Source of the DNA: JABCYV01 sp035512155
GTDB taxonomy: Bacteria; Acidobacteriota; Terriglobia; Terriglobales; Acidobacteriaceae
Assembly: GCA_035512155.1 (NCBI GenBank)
Contig: DATKEN010000031.1
Coordinates: 62,001 to 126,000 of the forward strand
Direction of reading: 5' to 3'
Length of the DNA: 64,000 nt
The notes beneath the pieces were generated by a model that searched no databases, was not told the origin of the DNA, and saw nothing but the letters and a program-made list of their open reading frames with translations. Made by a program: the position numbers and the translations under genes. Positions 53,468 to 62,201 of the stretch are shown here, piece by piece (the first letter of the stretch is position 1; each line of letters begins with the position of its first letter).

Positions 53468-54316
53468 ATGGAGATCCAACGCGTAGGCGTGGTGGGCGCG
53501 GGCACCATGGGCAACGGGATTGCTCATGTTTTTGCCCGCAGCGGCCGTGCCGTTGTGCTGTGCGACGTGGAGCGGTGTTTTCTGAATCGCGCTCTCGAGA
53601 CCATCACCAGCAACCTGGATCGCGAAGTCACGAAAAACAAGATTACCGCCGCCGATAAGGCGGGCACCATCGGACGTATTGTGCCCGTGCTCGATCGAAC
53701 AAACCTTGCTGATTGCGATTTTGTGGTGGAAGCGGCCACGGAAAAGTTCGCTATTAAAGCGGAAATATTCCGAGATCTTGATCGCATTTGCCGCCCGGAA
53801 ATTATTCTGGCTTCCAACACCTCTTCGATTTCAATCACCAAGCTGGCCGCGCTGACCCAGCGGCCAGAAAAAATCATTGGAATGCATTTTTTCAATCCTG
53901 TGCCGGTGATGAAGCTGGTGGAAGTGATTCGTGGCCTGGCCACCTCGAATGAAACTTTCGATGCAGTGCGCGATCTGGCGCTGAAACTCGAGAAGACCCC
54001 CATCGAAGTCAACGATGCCCCCGGGTTTGTCTCCAATCGCGTGCTCATGCCACTGCTGAATGAGGCCATGTACGCCGTGCTGGAAGGCGTGGCTACACCT
54101 GAGGCCGTCGACGAAGTCTTCAAGCTGGGTATGGCGCATCCGATGGGCCCGCTAGCGCTGGCGGATTTTATCGGTCTCGATGTCTGCCTTGACATCATGC
54201 GCGTGCTGCAGGAGGGCTTCGGCGATCCTAAGTACCGGCCTTGTCCGCTGCTGATCAAAATGGTGGACGCTGGATGGCTGGGAAAGAAGAGCGGACGGGG
54301 ATTTTACAAGTATTGA
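53468..54316 (+). CDS. 3-hydroxybutyryl-CoA dehydrogenase (3-hydroxyacyl-CoA dehydrogenase family)
   Basis: The 282-aa protein has the NAD-binding GAGTMG at 10-15, and the catalytic set S119, H140 (GMHFFNPVPVM), E152 and N190 (APGFVSNR). This single-domain length matches Hbd/PaaH rather than the fused FadB. It reduces acetoacetyl-CoA or oxidises 3-hydroxyacyl-CoA. No partner gene for acyl-CoA metabolism is adjacent. Confidence 0.94.
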   Translation: MEIQRVGVVGAGTMGNGIAHVFARSGRAVVLCDVERCFLNRALETITSNLDREVTKNKITAADKAGTIGRIVPVLDRTNLADCDFVVEAATEKFAIKAEIFRDLDRICRPEIILASNTSSISITKLAALTQRPEKIIGMHFFNPVPVMKLVEVIRGLATSNETFDAVRDLALKLEKTPIEVNDAPGFVSNRVLMPLLNEAMYAVLEGVATPEAVDEVFKLGMAHPMGPLALADFIGLDVCLDIMRVLQEGFGDPKYRPCPLLIKMVDAGWLGKKSGRGFYKY

Positions 54317-54384
54317 ACCAGAGATGTTTGTCATTCTAGATATTGCCGTTCGAAGCGACGCGAAGAGGCCAGGCATGAAGAAGC

Positions 54385-54723
54385 ATGAAGAAGAATGACA
54401 CAACCATCTACACTCTCAGTGTTGTCTTTGGCGTTTTGGCGGGCTACCTAGATGTCAAGTTCGGCGATCTGCTACTCACTGCACTGTTCGTGCTGGCCTC
54501 AACCATGCTGCTCGGTGCGCTGCGTCCAGAAAGACCGTGGCGATGGACTCTGTTGGTTGGGGTCTTTGTTCCGATCGTCCAGTTGATGGCGTTTTTCCTG
54601 TTAACCCAAAAACCTTATCGCGCGCAAATCTACGAATCATTTCTCGGATTTTTGACTGGGATTGCAGGCGCCTACGGCGGGTCGGTCGGACGTAAAGGAT
54701 TGAATGAACTCTTGCGCAAGTGA
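54385..54723 (+). CDS. Small membrane protein of unknown function
   Basis: The 112-aa protein has three to four hydrophobic helices (TLSVVFGVLAGYLDVKFG, LLLTALFVLASTMLLGAL, WTLLVGVFVPIVQLMAFFLL) and a Gly-rich C-terminus (GIAGAYGGSVGRKGLNELL). It is not recognised. It lies 68 bp after the dehydrogenase gene; the start is ATG 54385, one of two ATGAAGAAG copies, the other at 54375 being out of frame. Confidence 0.65.
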   Translation: MKKNDTTIYTLSVVFGVLAGYLDVKFGDLLLTALFVLASTMLLGALRPERPWRWTLLVGVFVPIVQLMAFFLLTQKPYRAQIYESFLGFLTGIAGAYGGSVGRKGLNELLRK

Positions 54724-54798
54724 CCGCCTTTGTTCAAAGGTCTCGGATAACGAGAAAGTTACTCCCGTTTCCACAGTCGCAACGCGTATGCTCGAGCT

Positions 54799-55602
54799 AT
54801 GGGAGTTTCGGTCTCGGTGCTGGCCAGCGGCAGCCGGGGAAATAGCGCTATTGTCTCCAGTTCGCGCACGCGAATTTTGGTGGACGCCGGCATCTCCTGT
54901 CGCGAAACTTTCAAACGGGTGAAGGCCGGGGGCGATGATCCTCGCGCCCTTTCCGCTATCCTGATCACACACGAGCACGCCGATCACGTCTATGGGCTGC
55001 TGGTTCTGGCACGGAAGCTGAACATTCCTGTCTTCATGACTGGAGCGACGCACCAGGCATGGGCGCGGTCGGTCCGGGAGGTAATCGGAGAGCGTCCTGA
55101 ACTGGGCAAGCTCGAAGTATTTTCTGCTGGCCGGTGCTTTCATATTGGGGATATCGCGGTCACGCCGTTCACCATTCCGCACGACGCCATCGATCCTGTA
55201 GGCTTTGCATTTCGCGCTGAAGGCGTCAAAGTAGGCATCGCCACCGATCTCGGACGCATGTCGGCGAATGTGAGGGACACGCTTCGAGGTTGCGATGTTT
55301 TGGTGATCGAGTCAAATCACGATATAGAAAAGCTGCGGATTGGGCCGTATCCTTGGTCGGTGAAACAACGGGTGGGCAGCCCTACGGGACATCTGTCCAA
55401 TGAGCGACTCGCGGAATTCTTTAGCACCGATTATGATGGGAGTGCATCTTATATTGTGCTGGCGCACCTCTCCGAGCAAAATAATGACCCTGAGTTGGCC
55501 CGCCGAGCGGCAGAAAAGGCTCTGGGACCGCGTCAGACGTTACTTCACAATCGAGTGCTATTGGCCACACAATCCGAGCCGATGGAAGCTATCCGGCTGT
55601 AG
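54799..55602 (+). CDS. Metallo-beta-lactamase-fold hydrolase (YycJ/WalJ-like)
   Basis: The 267-aa protein begins VSVLASGSRGNSAIVSS, the WalJ/YycJ signature, and has THEHADHVYGL (Zn ligands), ATDLGRMSANVR and VIESNHDIEKL with a later AHLSEQNNDPELA. YycJ is reported to be an exonuclease-like member in mismatch repair in Bacillus subtilis. ATG 54799. It is followed 6 bp on by a small membrane protein gene. Confidence 0.9.
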   Translation: MGVSVSVLASGSRGNSAIVSSSRTRILVDAGISCRETFKRVKAGGDDPRALSAILITHEHADHVYGLLVLARKLNIPVFMTGATHQAWARSVREVIGERPELGKLEVFSAGRCFHIGDIAVTPFTIPHDAIDPVGFAFRAEGVKVGIATDLGRMSANVRDTLRGCDVLVIESNHDIEKLRIGPYPWSVKQRVGSPTGHLSNERLAEFFSTDYDGSASYIVLAHLSEQNNDPELARRAAEKALGPRQTLLHNRVLLATQSEPMEAIRL

Positions 55603-55608
55603 TGGACT

Positions 55609-56049
55609 ATGAGTGAGTGCGTCGATCCCATTGTCGGCAAGATCCTGGCAGGCTGGCGTTACGATATCTCCGGCATTGCACCCGAGATGCGTGGCGACTA
55701 CGAAGACCACTTCGCGGCTTGCGAGCGCTGCCGCTCACGGCAGCGTCTGCATCGCACCATTGATGTCTCACTGATCGCACTAGCTTCTGTCTCCGCTGGG
55801 ATGTTTCTACTTGCCTTTGGCGTGATCCGCCATTTTGGCCCGCGCCACGCTTTCTGGCTGGAACTGGCGGCTTTGGCCGGCTTTGGACTCTCCCTGCTGA
55901 TTTGGTTGGTCGTGGCAGTTGCTACGCCTGCCCCCATGGCAGTAGTTGACGCCGCCAAAATAGGCGCCCGGCACGTGCATGATCGGCTGCCGGCCGAAAT
56001 CCGCGATCGCCTACCAGAAGAACTGCGCTTGAAGATCACGGGCTCTTAG
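55609..56049 (+). CDS. Membrane protein with N-terminal zinc-finger-like motif
   Basis: The 146-aa protein has a CxxC-type motif near the N-terminus (HFAACERCRSRQRLHR, the HxxxCxxC pattern of putative zinc-finger anti-sigma-like proteins). Two membrane helices follow (about 50-72 and 84-107) and then a charged C-terminal tail. Its function is not known. It follows the MBL hydrolase gene by 6 bp, so the two are likely cotranscribed. Confidence 0.7.
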   Translation: MSECVDPIVGKILAGWRYDISGIAPEMRGDYEDHFAACERCRSRQRLHRTIDVSLIALASVSAGMFLLAFGVIRHFGPRHAFWLELAALAGFGLSLLIWLVVAVATPAPMAVVDAAKIGARHVHDRLPAEIRDRLPEELRLKITGS

Positions 56050-56224
56050 CGGAATGGTTGTAGTCCCCAGTTCAAGCTGCTTTCCAAAATACCGCGTGAG
56101 TCGCGAATCGCCAGGCCACACAATGGACGCGTAGCACAATTGAGCTATACAGACCGAAGCGTGCTTGGGCGATAATAGTAAAAGGCCTTTCGTTCGCCTA
56201 GTGACAAGGGCCAGGGCCGATGTA

Positions 56225-56578
56225 ATGACAGCCATCTCAAAAGCGTTTGCATTTCTCCTGTTCGCTGCGATGACCGCGACTTCTCCGGGAGCTCAAATTC
56301 CGGTTTCAAGGGGTATCGTGCACGAACGGCCTGCGAGCTGTCATGAGGATGCCCGGAAGATTCCGGCTCCGGGGCCGATCAGTCACAGGTGTTGTCAGAT
56401 TGGCCACCAGCCAGCAATTCTGCATGCTTCCTCAAGTGATTCGCAGCAGTTGCCTCTTCGTATCCTGCCCGCTCCGGTTCATGTCGACCCTGCACTTAAC
56501 ATTGCGGCGCTCGAGAGCTTTCCGAATGCGCTAATCCTAACCGGCGACCCGCCCACCCTGGCCCCTTTGCGTATCTAG
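56225..56578 (+). CDS. Small secreted Cys/His-containing protein
   Basis: From ATG 56225 the product is 117 aa with a signal peptide (FAFLLFAAMTATSPGAQ). The mature part carries CHEDARKI and SHRCCQIGHQ, a Cys/His cluster that could bind metal. The gene is 65 bp upstream of a Met/His-rich outer-membrane protein on the same strand, which supports a shared metal-related role (inference). An upstream frame start at 56165 adds non-conserved residues. Confidence 0.6.
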   Translation: MTAISKAFAFLLFAAMTATSPGAQIPVSRGIVHERPASCHEDARKIPAPGPISHRCCQIGHQPAILHASSSDSQQLPLRILPAPVHVDPALNIAALESFPNALILTGDPPTLAPLRI

Positions 56579-56643
56579 ATCCCTCCGCCTTTACGCAATT
56601 CTCCTGCTTCAGAGCTCGTCTTCAGACGTCGAATAGGTTCGTC

Positions 56644-58074
56644 ATGAGACGCGTTCTCGAGGTGTCGCGCAATTGGCTGAGCAACGCGGAGGTGATGGTG
56701 CGCAGCGCAGGTGCATTCGGTTTCGTGCTCATGGTCTTGACCTTCTCATCTTTCTTATCTTGGGGGCAGTGTGCCGAGGCCCAGGTTGCCGATGGCCATA
56801 TGGACATGTCAGGGGAGAGCCAATCCGGTCACGATACGCACACAATGTCTGGGATGACTATGCGCGGTATGGACATGGGCGAAGGATCTTCCCTGCCGTC
56901 TTTTCATGCCGGGTCGGGAACGGCCTGGCAACCGGCTTCCGTTCCGGCCCCTCTGTGGATGATTTCTCGCGGCGGTTGGGACCTGATGGCTCACGGCACG
57001 ATTTTCATCACCTATAACCAGCAGGGTGGTCCGCGCGGTGCTGGCAAAGCCGAATCAGTCAACTATGCGATGTTGATGGAGCAACACCGGCTCGGTCGTG
57101 GCACCATCCTATTTCGCCAGATGTTTTCCGCCGAGTCGCTGACCTCGCCCCATCCTGGCTTCCCCCTGCTTTTTCAGACTGGCGAGACCTACCACGGACA
57201 GCCGTTGGTCGATCATCAACATCCTCACAATGTGTTTGCCGAGCTTTCCGCACTTTACACGCTGCCGGTCAGCGAGAAAATTTCCTGGCTGCTCTACGGA
57301 GGACCGTCTGCTGAACCGGCGCTAGGTCCGGTAACCTATATTCATCGCGAGTCGGCGTCGGAAAATCCGGCGGCGCCGCTGAGCCATCACTTGCAGGATT
57401 CAACCCACACCAGCTTCGGCGTGGTGACTACTGGTTTCATTTTTGATTACTCCAAGCTGGCTCGCTTCAAGGTCGAGGCCTCGGCCTTCAATGGTCACGA
57501 ACCGAACGAGCAGCGTTGGAGCATCCAGCTCGCCGCGCTCGATTCGTGGTCTTTCAGGGTGAGTGCCGCCCCCACCCGAAACTGGGTTGCACAATACAGC
57601 TTCGGGTACCTGGAGCATCCAGAAGCTGCCGAGCCGGGCAACGAGCGGCGGCAGACTGCGTCTGTCGAATACAACCGTCCACTATCCGGAAAGGTTTTAG
57701 GGGAAGGGAACTGGGCGACCACGCTCATCTGGGGACGTAAGCGCAAAGAGGTGAACAACACGATTCTGAATAGCTATCTGCTGGAATCAACATTGAATTT
57801 TCAGCGTCGCAACTACGCTTACACGCGGTTGGAATTGGTCGATAAAGACGAGCTGTTTCCTAACGCAGCAACGCATCCCGCTTACGGCATTGGCGCCTAC
57901 ACTTTCGGCGGCGTGCGCGACCTGGTGCAAAATCACCTCGGGCAGGTTGGCCTGGGCGCGGATGTCACGTTCTACTCAAAGCCGTCGGTGCTGGATCCCA
58001 TCTATGGAAGCGATCCGGTATCTTTTCACGTTTTCCTACGCCTGCGGCCGGGACTGAATCACCACGGGCACTGA
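56644..58074 (+). CDS. Outer-membrane beta-barrel protein with Met/His-rich N-terminus
   Basis: The 476-aa product has an N-terminal hydrophobic stretch (signal-like, to about residue 47), then a Met/His-rich region (HMDMSG, HDTHTMSGMTMRGMDMG; residues 50-80). A long run of amphipathic beta-strands follows (WDLMAHGTIFITYNQ to FHVFLRLRPGL) with HQHPHN at about 190. The Met/His motifs resemble those of copper- and silver-handling proteins. A role in copper binding or efflux is inferred, not shown. No copper ATPase or CusCBA genes are adjacent. Confidence 0.75.
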   Translation: MRRVLEVSRNWLSNAEVMVRSAGAFGFVLMVLTFSSFLSWGQCAEAQVADGHMDMSGESQSGHDTHTMSGMTMRGMDMGEGSSLPSFHAGSGTAWQPASVPAPLWMISRGGWDLMAHGTIFITYNQQGGPRGAGKAESVNYAMLMEQHRLGRGTILFRQMFSAESLTSPHPGFPLLFQTGETYHGQPLVDHQHPHNVFAELSALYTLPVSEKISWLLYGGPSAEPALGPVTYIHRESASENPAAPLSHHLQDSTHTSFGVVTTGFIFDYSKLARFKVEASAFNGHEPNEQRWSIQLAALDSWSFRVSAAPTRNWVAQYSFGYLEHPEAAEPGNERRQTASVEYNRPLSGKVLGEGNWATTLIWGRKRKEVNNTILNSYLLESTLNFQRRNYAYTRLELVDKDELFPNAATHPAYGIGAYTFGGVRDLVQNHLGQVGLGADVTFYSKPSVLDPIYGSDPVSFHVFLRLRPGLNHHGH

Positions 58075-58163
58075 GACGCCTTTTGTCTTGCAGATATCCT
58101 GCTCTTTTTCGCCCTCGGCGTCCGTCCAATCAGTTAGGCTAATAGAAGATTCACGGAGGCGAC

Positions 58164-58904
58164 GTGTCCATCAATACGCCCGAAGAACTGGCCAGCATGC
58201 GCGCGGCGGGAGAGATCGTACGCCGCATGCTCGACGCCATGAAAGAGGCGGTTCGCCCCGGAGTCACCACGGCTGAGCTGGATGAAGTCGGCGGCCAAGT
58301 CATGCGCCAGCACGGAGCCCAGTCAGCCCCTCAACTGGTGTACAAGTTTCCGGGTGTGAACTGCATCAGTGTGAATGACGAAGCGGTGCACGGCATCCCT
58401 AGCGAGAGAAGGGTGGAGGAAGGCGACCTGGTCAAGCTCGATGTAACGGTGGAGAAAGACGGCTTCATGGCAGACGCGGCAGTCACGGTCGGGGCCGGAC
58501 AAGTTCCGGAGGAGAGTGAGCGCCTGATTGCCTGCGCCGAGCGGGCGTTTGCCAAGGCGATGCTGGTGGCCCGAGCTGGCTTTCGGGTATCGGAGATTGG
58601 CCGCGCGGTCGAGCGCGAAGTGCGCCGCAGTGGCTTCTCTGTGATTCGCGATCTTGGCGGGCACGGCATCGGCCGCACCATCCATGAAGCCCCTCGCGTC
58701 CCTAATTTCGCCGATCCTGCGGCCAATCAGATTCTGACCGAAGGCCTGGTGATTACGGTTGAACCGATCATTGCTGCTGGATCAGGCCGCGCGGCGGTGG
58801 ACAAAGACGGCTGGACGGTGCGCACCCTGGACCGGAGGCCATCCGCCCACTACGAGCACACCCTGGTGATCACAAAGGGTGAGCCGATTCTACTGACTGC
58901 GTAA
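58164..58904 (+). CDS. map: Methionine aminopeptidase, type I
   Basis: The 246-aa enzyme has all M24A ligands: D93 and D104 (KLDVTVEKDGFMADAA), H167 (GGHGIG), E200 (TVEPII) and E231 (YEHTLVI). It removes N-terminal Met from new proteins. GTG 58164 is chosen because GGAGG lies 4-8 bases upstream. It is convergent with pqqE, with a 24-bp gap. Confidence 0.95.
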   Translation: MSINTPEELASMRAAGEIVRRMLDAMKEAVRPGVTTAELDEVGGQVMRQHGAQSAPQLVYKFPGVNCISVNDEAVHGIPSERRVEEGDLVKLDVTVEKDGFMADAAVTVGAGQVPEESERLIACAERAFAKAMLVARAGFRVSEIGRAVEREVRRSGFSVIRDLGGHGIGRTIHEAPRVPNFADPAANQILTEGLVITVEPIIAAGSGRAAVDKDGWTVRTLDRRPSAHYEHTLVITKGEPILLTA

Positions 58905-58928
58905 GCTCGGCGCCCCCAAAATCCCGTT

Positions 58929-60050
58929 TTATTGCCCCGGTTGTGGACGGTAAGACCAAAGGCTGTCTATTTTTTCGCCACCATGCGGCGCGTTGTCAGC
59001 CGAGTCTGAGCTCGCGTTGACACGGGCGACTACTTCTTCGATCAGAGGGTGTTTCGGGGCCAGCGAACAGGCAGGGTCCGTGGAGGCGGCATCTCCCGCC
59101 ACGAGAAAAGCCTGACAGCGGCAACCACCGAAGTCCATGCCACGGCGATCACAGCTCCGGCAGGGTTCAGGCATCCACCGCTCTCCGCGGAACTTCTGAA
59201 AAGCATTGGACTCCTGCCAAATCCATTCCAGAGAATGTTCGCGAACCGTGTCGAATCGCAGCCCGGGAATTACTCCGGCGGCGTGGCAGGGTAGAGCCTT
59301 CCCAGCGGGGTCGATAATGAGCTGCTGACGACCCCAGCCGCCCATGCAAGCTTTGGGGTAGCGGGCGTAGTAATCGGGGACTACAGCTTCGATATGGATG
59401 CGTCCCGCCAGACGCTCCTGCGCGACTGAAACAATCCTAAGCGAGTCGTTAACTTGTTTTCGAGTGGGCAGCAACGCATCGCGGTTTTTGAACGCCCACC
59501 CGTAGTACTGCACGTGGGCAATCTCCAGGCGGTCGGGATGGAGCGACTCCGCAAGTGCAATCATTTCCTCAAGGTGATCAAGGTTCTGCCGATGCACCAC
59601 CATGTTGATGGTGAAGGCCACACCGGAGCGGCAGATCATAGGTGCAAGTTCTACCTTGAGGGCATGCGCTCGAGTCCCGGCGATCCAATCGGCGCTGGAT
59701 TCACGGGAGTTCTGAAAACTAAGCTGCACATGATCCAGCCCAGCCTTTACCAGGGGCGTGAGGCGGGATTCCGATAGTCCGATGCCGGACGTGATCAGGT
59801 TCGTGTACAGCCCGGCGGCGTGGGCGGCATCGACCAGTTGAGTCAAGTCCGTGCGGGCTAGAGGTTCTCCGCCCGTGAGATGGAGATGGAGAACTCCGAG
59901 CTTGGAGGCTTGCCGGAAAACCCCAACCCACTCCTCGGTCGTCAGTTCCGAAGATGCGGCGGCCATCTGCAGCGGGTTTGAGCAGTAAACACAGTGCAGC
60001 GGACAGCGATGAGTAATTTCAGCGATCAGGGCAAGAGGACCCGGAAGCAT
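58929..60050 (-). CDS. pqqE: PQQ biosynthesis radical SAM enzyme PqqE
   Basis: The 373-aa protein has the radical SAM motif C-PLH-C-VY-C (EITHRCPLHCVYCSNP) and C-terminal SPASM cysteines (CMGGWG...CHAA, CRSCDRRGMDFGGCRCQAF). PqqE cross-links Glu and Tyr of PqqA, with PqqD delivering the peptide. The ATG overlaps the pqqD stop by one base (TAATG). It is the last pqq gene. Confidence 0.96.
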   Translation of the reverse strand: MLPGPLALIAEITHRCPLHCVYCSNPLQMAAASSELTTEEWVGVFRQASKLGVLHLHLTGGEPLARTDLTQLVDAAHAAGLYTNLITSGIGLSESRLTPLVKAGLDHVQLSFQNSRESSADWIAGTRAHALKVELAPMICRSGVAFTINMVVHRQNLDHLEEMIALAESLHPDRLEIAHVQYYGWAFKNRDALLPTRKQVNDSLRIVSVAQERLAGRIHIEAVVPDYYARYPKACMGGWGRQQLIIDPAGKALPCHAAGVIPGLRFDTVREHSLEWIWQESNAFQKFRGERWMPEPCRSCDRRGMDFGGCRCQAFLVAGDAASTDPACSLAPKHPLIEEVVARVNASSDSADNAPHGGEKIDSLWSYRPQPGQ

Positions 60051-60325
60051 TAGAAATCCACCACGCGCTTCTGCTGCAAGCGCTCAAGAAAGCCACCGAC
60101 ATCACTGCGAACTTTCTCCGGTTCCGAGGCGCTGTAGAGGACCTGCAGTTCGTCAACGATCTGTCGGAAGCTACGCTGGCCATCACAGCGCTCGAGAATT
60201 GCGTGACCTGTCCCTTCGAGCTTGAGCGCACCCTCGGGAAACAAGAGAATCCTTTTTTCACCCTCGCCCGCCCAGCGGCAACCGGCGGCCAGACGAGGCT
60301 GACTCGAATCCTGCGGACGAGGCAT
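60050..60325 (-). CDS. pqqD: PQQ biosynthesis peptide chaperone PqqD
   Basis: The product is 91 aa from ATG 60325 (MPRPQDSSQPRLAAGCRWAG), with the PqqD winged-helix segments ILLFPEGALKLEGTGHAILERCDGQRSFRQIVDELQ. PqqD binds the PqqA peptide and presents it to PqqE. The pqqC stop lies 2 bp before its start. A longer frame back to 60424 lies inside pqqC and is not used. Confidence 0.95.
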   Translation of the reverse strand: MPRPQDSSQPRLAAGCRWAGEGEKRILLFPEGALKLEGTGHAILERCDGQRSFRQIVDELQVLYSASEPEKVRSDVGGFLERLQQKRVVDF

Positions 60326-60327
60326 GT

Positions 60328-61089
60328 TCAGGGCTCCTCGGGGCTGAATGCTCCCGGCGGAGGCCATCCTGGTTGCACGTACGCGTGATAGAGCGCATCC
60401 AGTTGGGCCCAGAGAATGTCGCATTTTTCACGCAGGGCCTGAACAACCAATTCCTGCTCAGCACGGGTGTGTGCGTGTTCGGCCACGTATTGCAATGCAA
60501 AATCAGCATCGGCGGGAGCCTGATCGAGCCGAGCCTCGAAGTAATCCAAGCCCCCGGCAAGCCACGGATAAAACTGGCGGAGCGCGCCCAACCGCAAAGA
60601 GATGAGATCTCGGGAGAAAAGTTCCGTGAGCGACGACCCGACGGCTTCCAGCAAAGAGCGATTTCTTACCAGATCAAGGTAAGCGTCAACGGAATAGCGT
60701 ACGCCGGGAAGGACCTCGTTGCATTTGATCACTCGTTCCCTGCTCAAACCCGTGGCTTCGGCCAGCCTCAGCCAGCGTTCGATACCCCCTTCCGGGGTGA
60801 CGTCTCCGTCATGATCGAGAACGCGCTTGCGCCAGGCACGACGGAAGATCGGATCATCACTGCGAGAGAGAATGATGGCGTCTTTAATCGGGATACGGCT
60901 CTGGTAGTAGTAGCGGTTCAGCGCCCAGGCCTGCAGCTGGCCCCTGCTCAAGCGGCCTTCATGCATCAACAAATGGAACGGATGGCGATGGTGGTAACGC
61001 TCGTCTCCGACTTGGCGCAGCCGGACGCGCAGCTCTTCGACGGACAGGAAGTGTGAATCGGCCTGCGGCTCTATAGTTCGAAGTGCCAT
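60328..61089 (-). CDS. pqqC: Pyrroloquinoline-quinone synthase PqqC
   Basis: From ATG 61089 the product is about 253 aa: all-helical, with RYHHRHPFHLLMHEGRLSRGQLQAWALNRYYYQ and a late YVAEHAHTRAEQE, which matches PqqC. It performs the cofactor-free eight-electron oxidation that closes the PQQ ring. The start is inside the last 19 bases of pqqB (overlapping genes). Confidence 0.96.
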   Translation of the reverse strand: MALRTIEPQADSHFLSVEELRVRLRQVGDERYHHRHPFHLLMHEGRLSRGQLQAWALNRYYYQSRIPIKDAIILSRSDDPIFRRAWRKRVLDHDGDVTPEGGIERWLRLAEATGLSRERVIKCNEVLPGVRYSVDAYLDLVRNRSLLEAVGSSLTELFSRDLISLRLGALRQFYPWLAGGLDYFEARLDQAPADADFALQYVAEHAHTRAEQELVVQALREKCDILWAQLDALYHAYVQPGWPPPGAFSPEEP

Positions 61090-62027
61090 CCGTCTTCCGC
61101 GACCTCCCATCCCGCTTCACGCACTTGGTGATATTCCGGCCCGGACTCATCCAGCATAGGGTTGGTGTTGTTGACATGCACAAAAATTTTTCTGGGGTGT
61201 CGCAACCCTGCCAACAACTGAAGGCTTCCTTCGGGAGAAGACACAGGGATGTGTCCCATCTCACGGGCCGTTTGACCCGTGCCCTGAACCTTGATCAACT
61301 CGTCGTCGCTCCAAAAAGTGCCATCAAAAAGCAGCAAATCCGTTGATTTAAGCGACTCAAGTTGTTCGAGCAAGGCGTCGTCTATTCGCGGCACGACTGG
61401 GAAGTAAGCCAACCGGCCGCCGAAGCCCGATTCTGTGTTCGATTCCGTTCCAATGACGAGCCCGAGAAGCGCTTGTTGCGGTTTCAGGCTGGCCGCGCGT
61501 TCTGGGGAGACATAGCTTGGATAGCGCGATGTCAGAGGTATCGGCAAGCAGCGAATCTTAGATCTCTCACCCCCCGCTGAAGCTAGCACGAACGAGTTGT
61601 CGGGAATAATGTCCGCCCATTGGGCCTGGTTTGGCACGCGCTGGAGCATGGCAAACATCCTGTTGTCATCGCGGATAACTTGGCGGACCGAATGGGTCGC
61701 GAAAATTTGGAGAGGCTGCAGTTCGCGCAGCAGCAACAGTCCAAGAACCTGGTCCAATTCTGCGCTGGTAAGCGCAACCCCAGAAATCGGTGACTGCCGC
61801 AGTCCATCACGCGGATGCAGACAAGAATTGGCCTCGATCTGGCCGCGTAGATCCGGAGAGGCGTTGAGTAGAAACCAGGAACGGCCCTCGGAGCTGATGG
61901 CTACCTGTAACTGGGAGCGGGCCTTGCCTCGGAAAGAACCGGCTCGCAAGGAACTACAGTTGCGGCAAGCACAGTTCCACTGCGGGAAACCACCCCCGGC
62001 AGCCGAGCCCAGGATTTCTACGCGCAT
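61071..62027 (-). CDS. pqqB: PQQ biosynthesis protein PqqB (MBL-fold)
   Basis: The 318-aa protein starts MRVEILGSAAGGGFPQWNCACRNC, the PqqB signature, and ends with the DESGPEYHQVREAGWEVAEDG region. It is a metallo-beta-lactamase-fold hydroxylase acting on the cross-linked PqqA-derived peptide. It starts 9 bp after pqqA, and its 3' end overlaps pqqC by 19 bases. Confidence 0.95.
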   Translation of the reverse strand: MRVEILGSAAGGGFPQWNCACRNCSSLRAGSFRGKARSQLQVAISSEGRSWFLLNASPDLRGQIEANSCLHPRDGLRQSPISGVALTSAELDQVLGLLLLRELQPLQIFATHSVRQVIRDDNRMFAMLQRVPNQAQWADIIPDNSFVLASAGGERSKIRCLPIPLTSRYPSYVSPERAASLKPQQALLGLVIGTESNTESGFGGRLAYFPVVPRIDDALLEQLESLKSTDLLLFDGTFWSDDELIKVQGTGQTAREMGHIPVSSPEGSLQLLAGLRHPRKIFVHVNNTNPMLDESGPEYHQVREAGWEVAEDGWHFEL

Positions 62028-62036
62028 CCGGTAGGA

Positions 62037-62114
62037 TTACAATTCGGCGCAGGCGTAGGAATTGATCTCACAACCTAGCTGGATTTCTTGAAATTGCGGT
62101 TCAACCCACTGCAT
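62037..62114 (-). CDS. pqqA: PQQ precursor peptide PqqA
   Basis: A 25-codon gene, too short for most ORF callers. Its product begins MQWVEPQFQEIQLG and continues CEINSYACAEL. Glu and Tyr, four residues apart in EINSY, are the conserved pair that PqqE links and that become PQQ. The M-x-W...E-I..G.E...Y..AE layout matches known PqqA peptides. Two Cys flank the core, which is unusual. It lies 9 bp upstream of pqqB, and a GAAGG site sits just before the ATG. Confidence 0.92.
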   Translation of the reverse strand: MQWVEPQFQEIQLGCEINSYACAEL

Positions 62115-62201
62115 AGCCTTCAGTTTCCTCTAGGAGTAATCCCCTGTCAAGATGCAAGGATTTGCGACCCCCTGCCACATTCTTGCAACCATTACCTTAA
62201 G

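Noticed and set aside
53524..54258. 244-codon minus-strand frame
   Set aside because: It is antisense to the 3-hydroxyacyl-CoA dehydrogenase, which has every expected catalytic residue.
56050..56224. Possible tRNA in the gap with GTAGCACAATTGAGC
   Set aside because: The segment looks like a D-arm but no acceptor stem, anticodon arm or T-arm can be folded around it.
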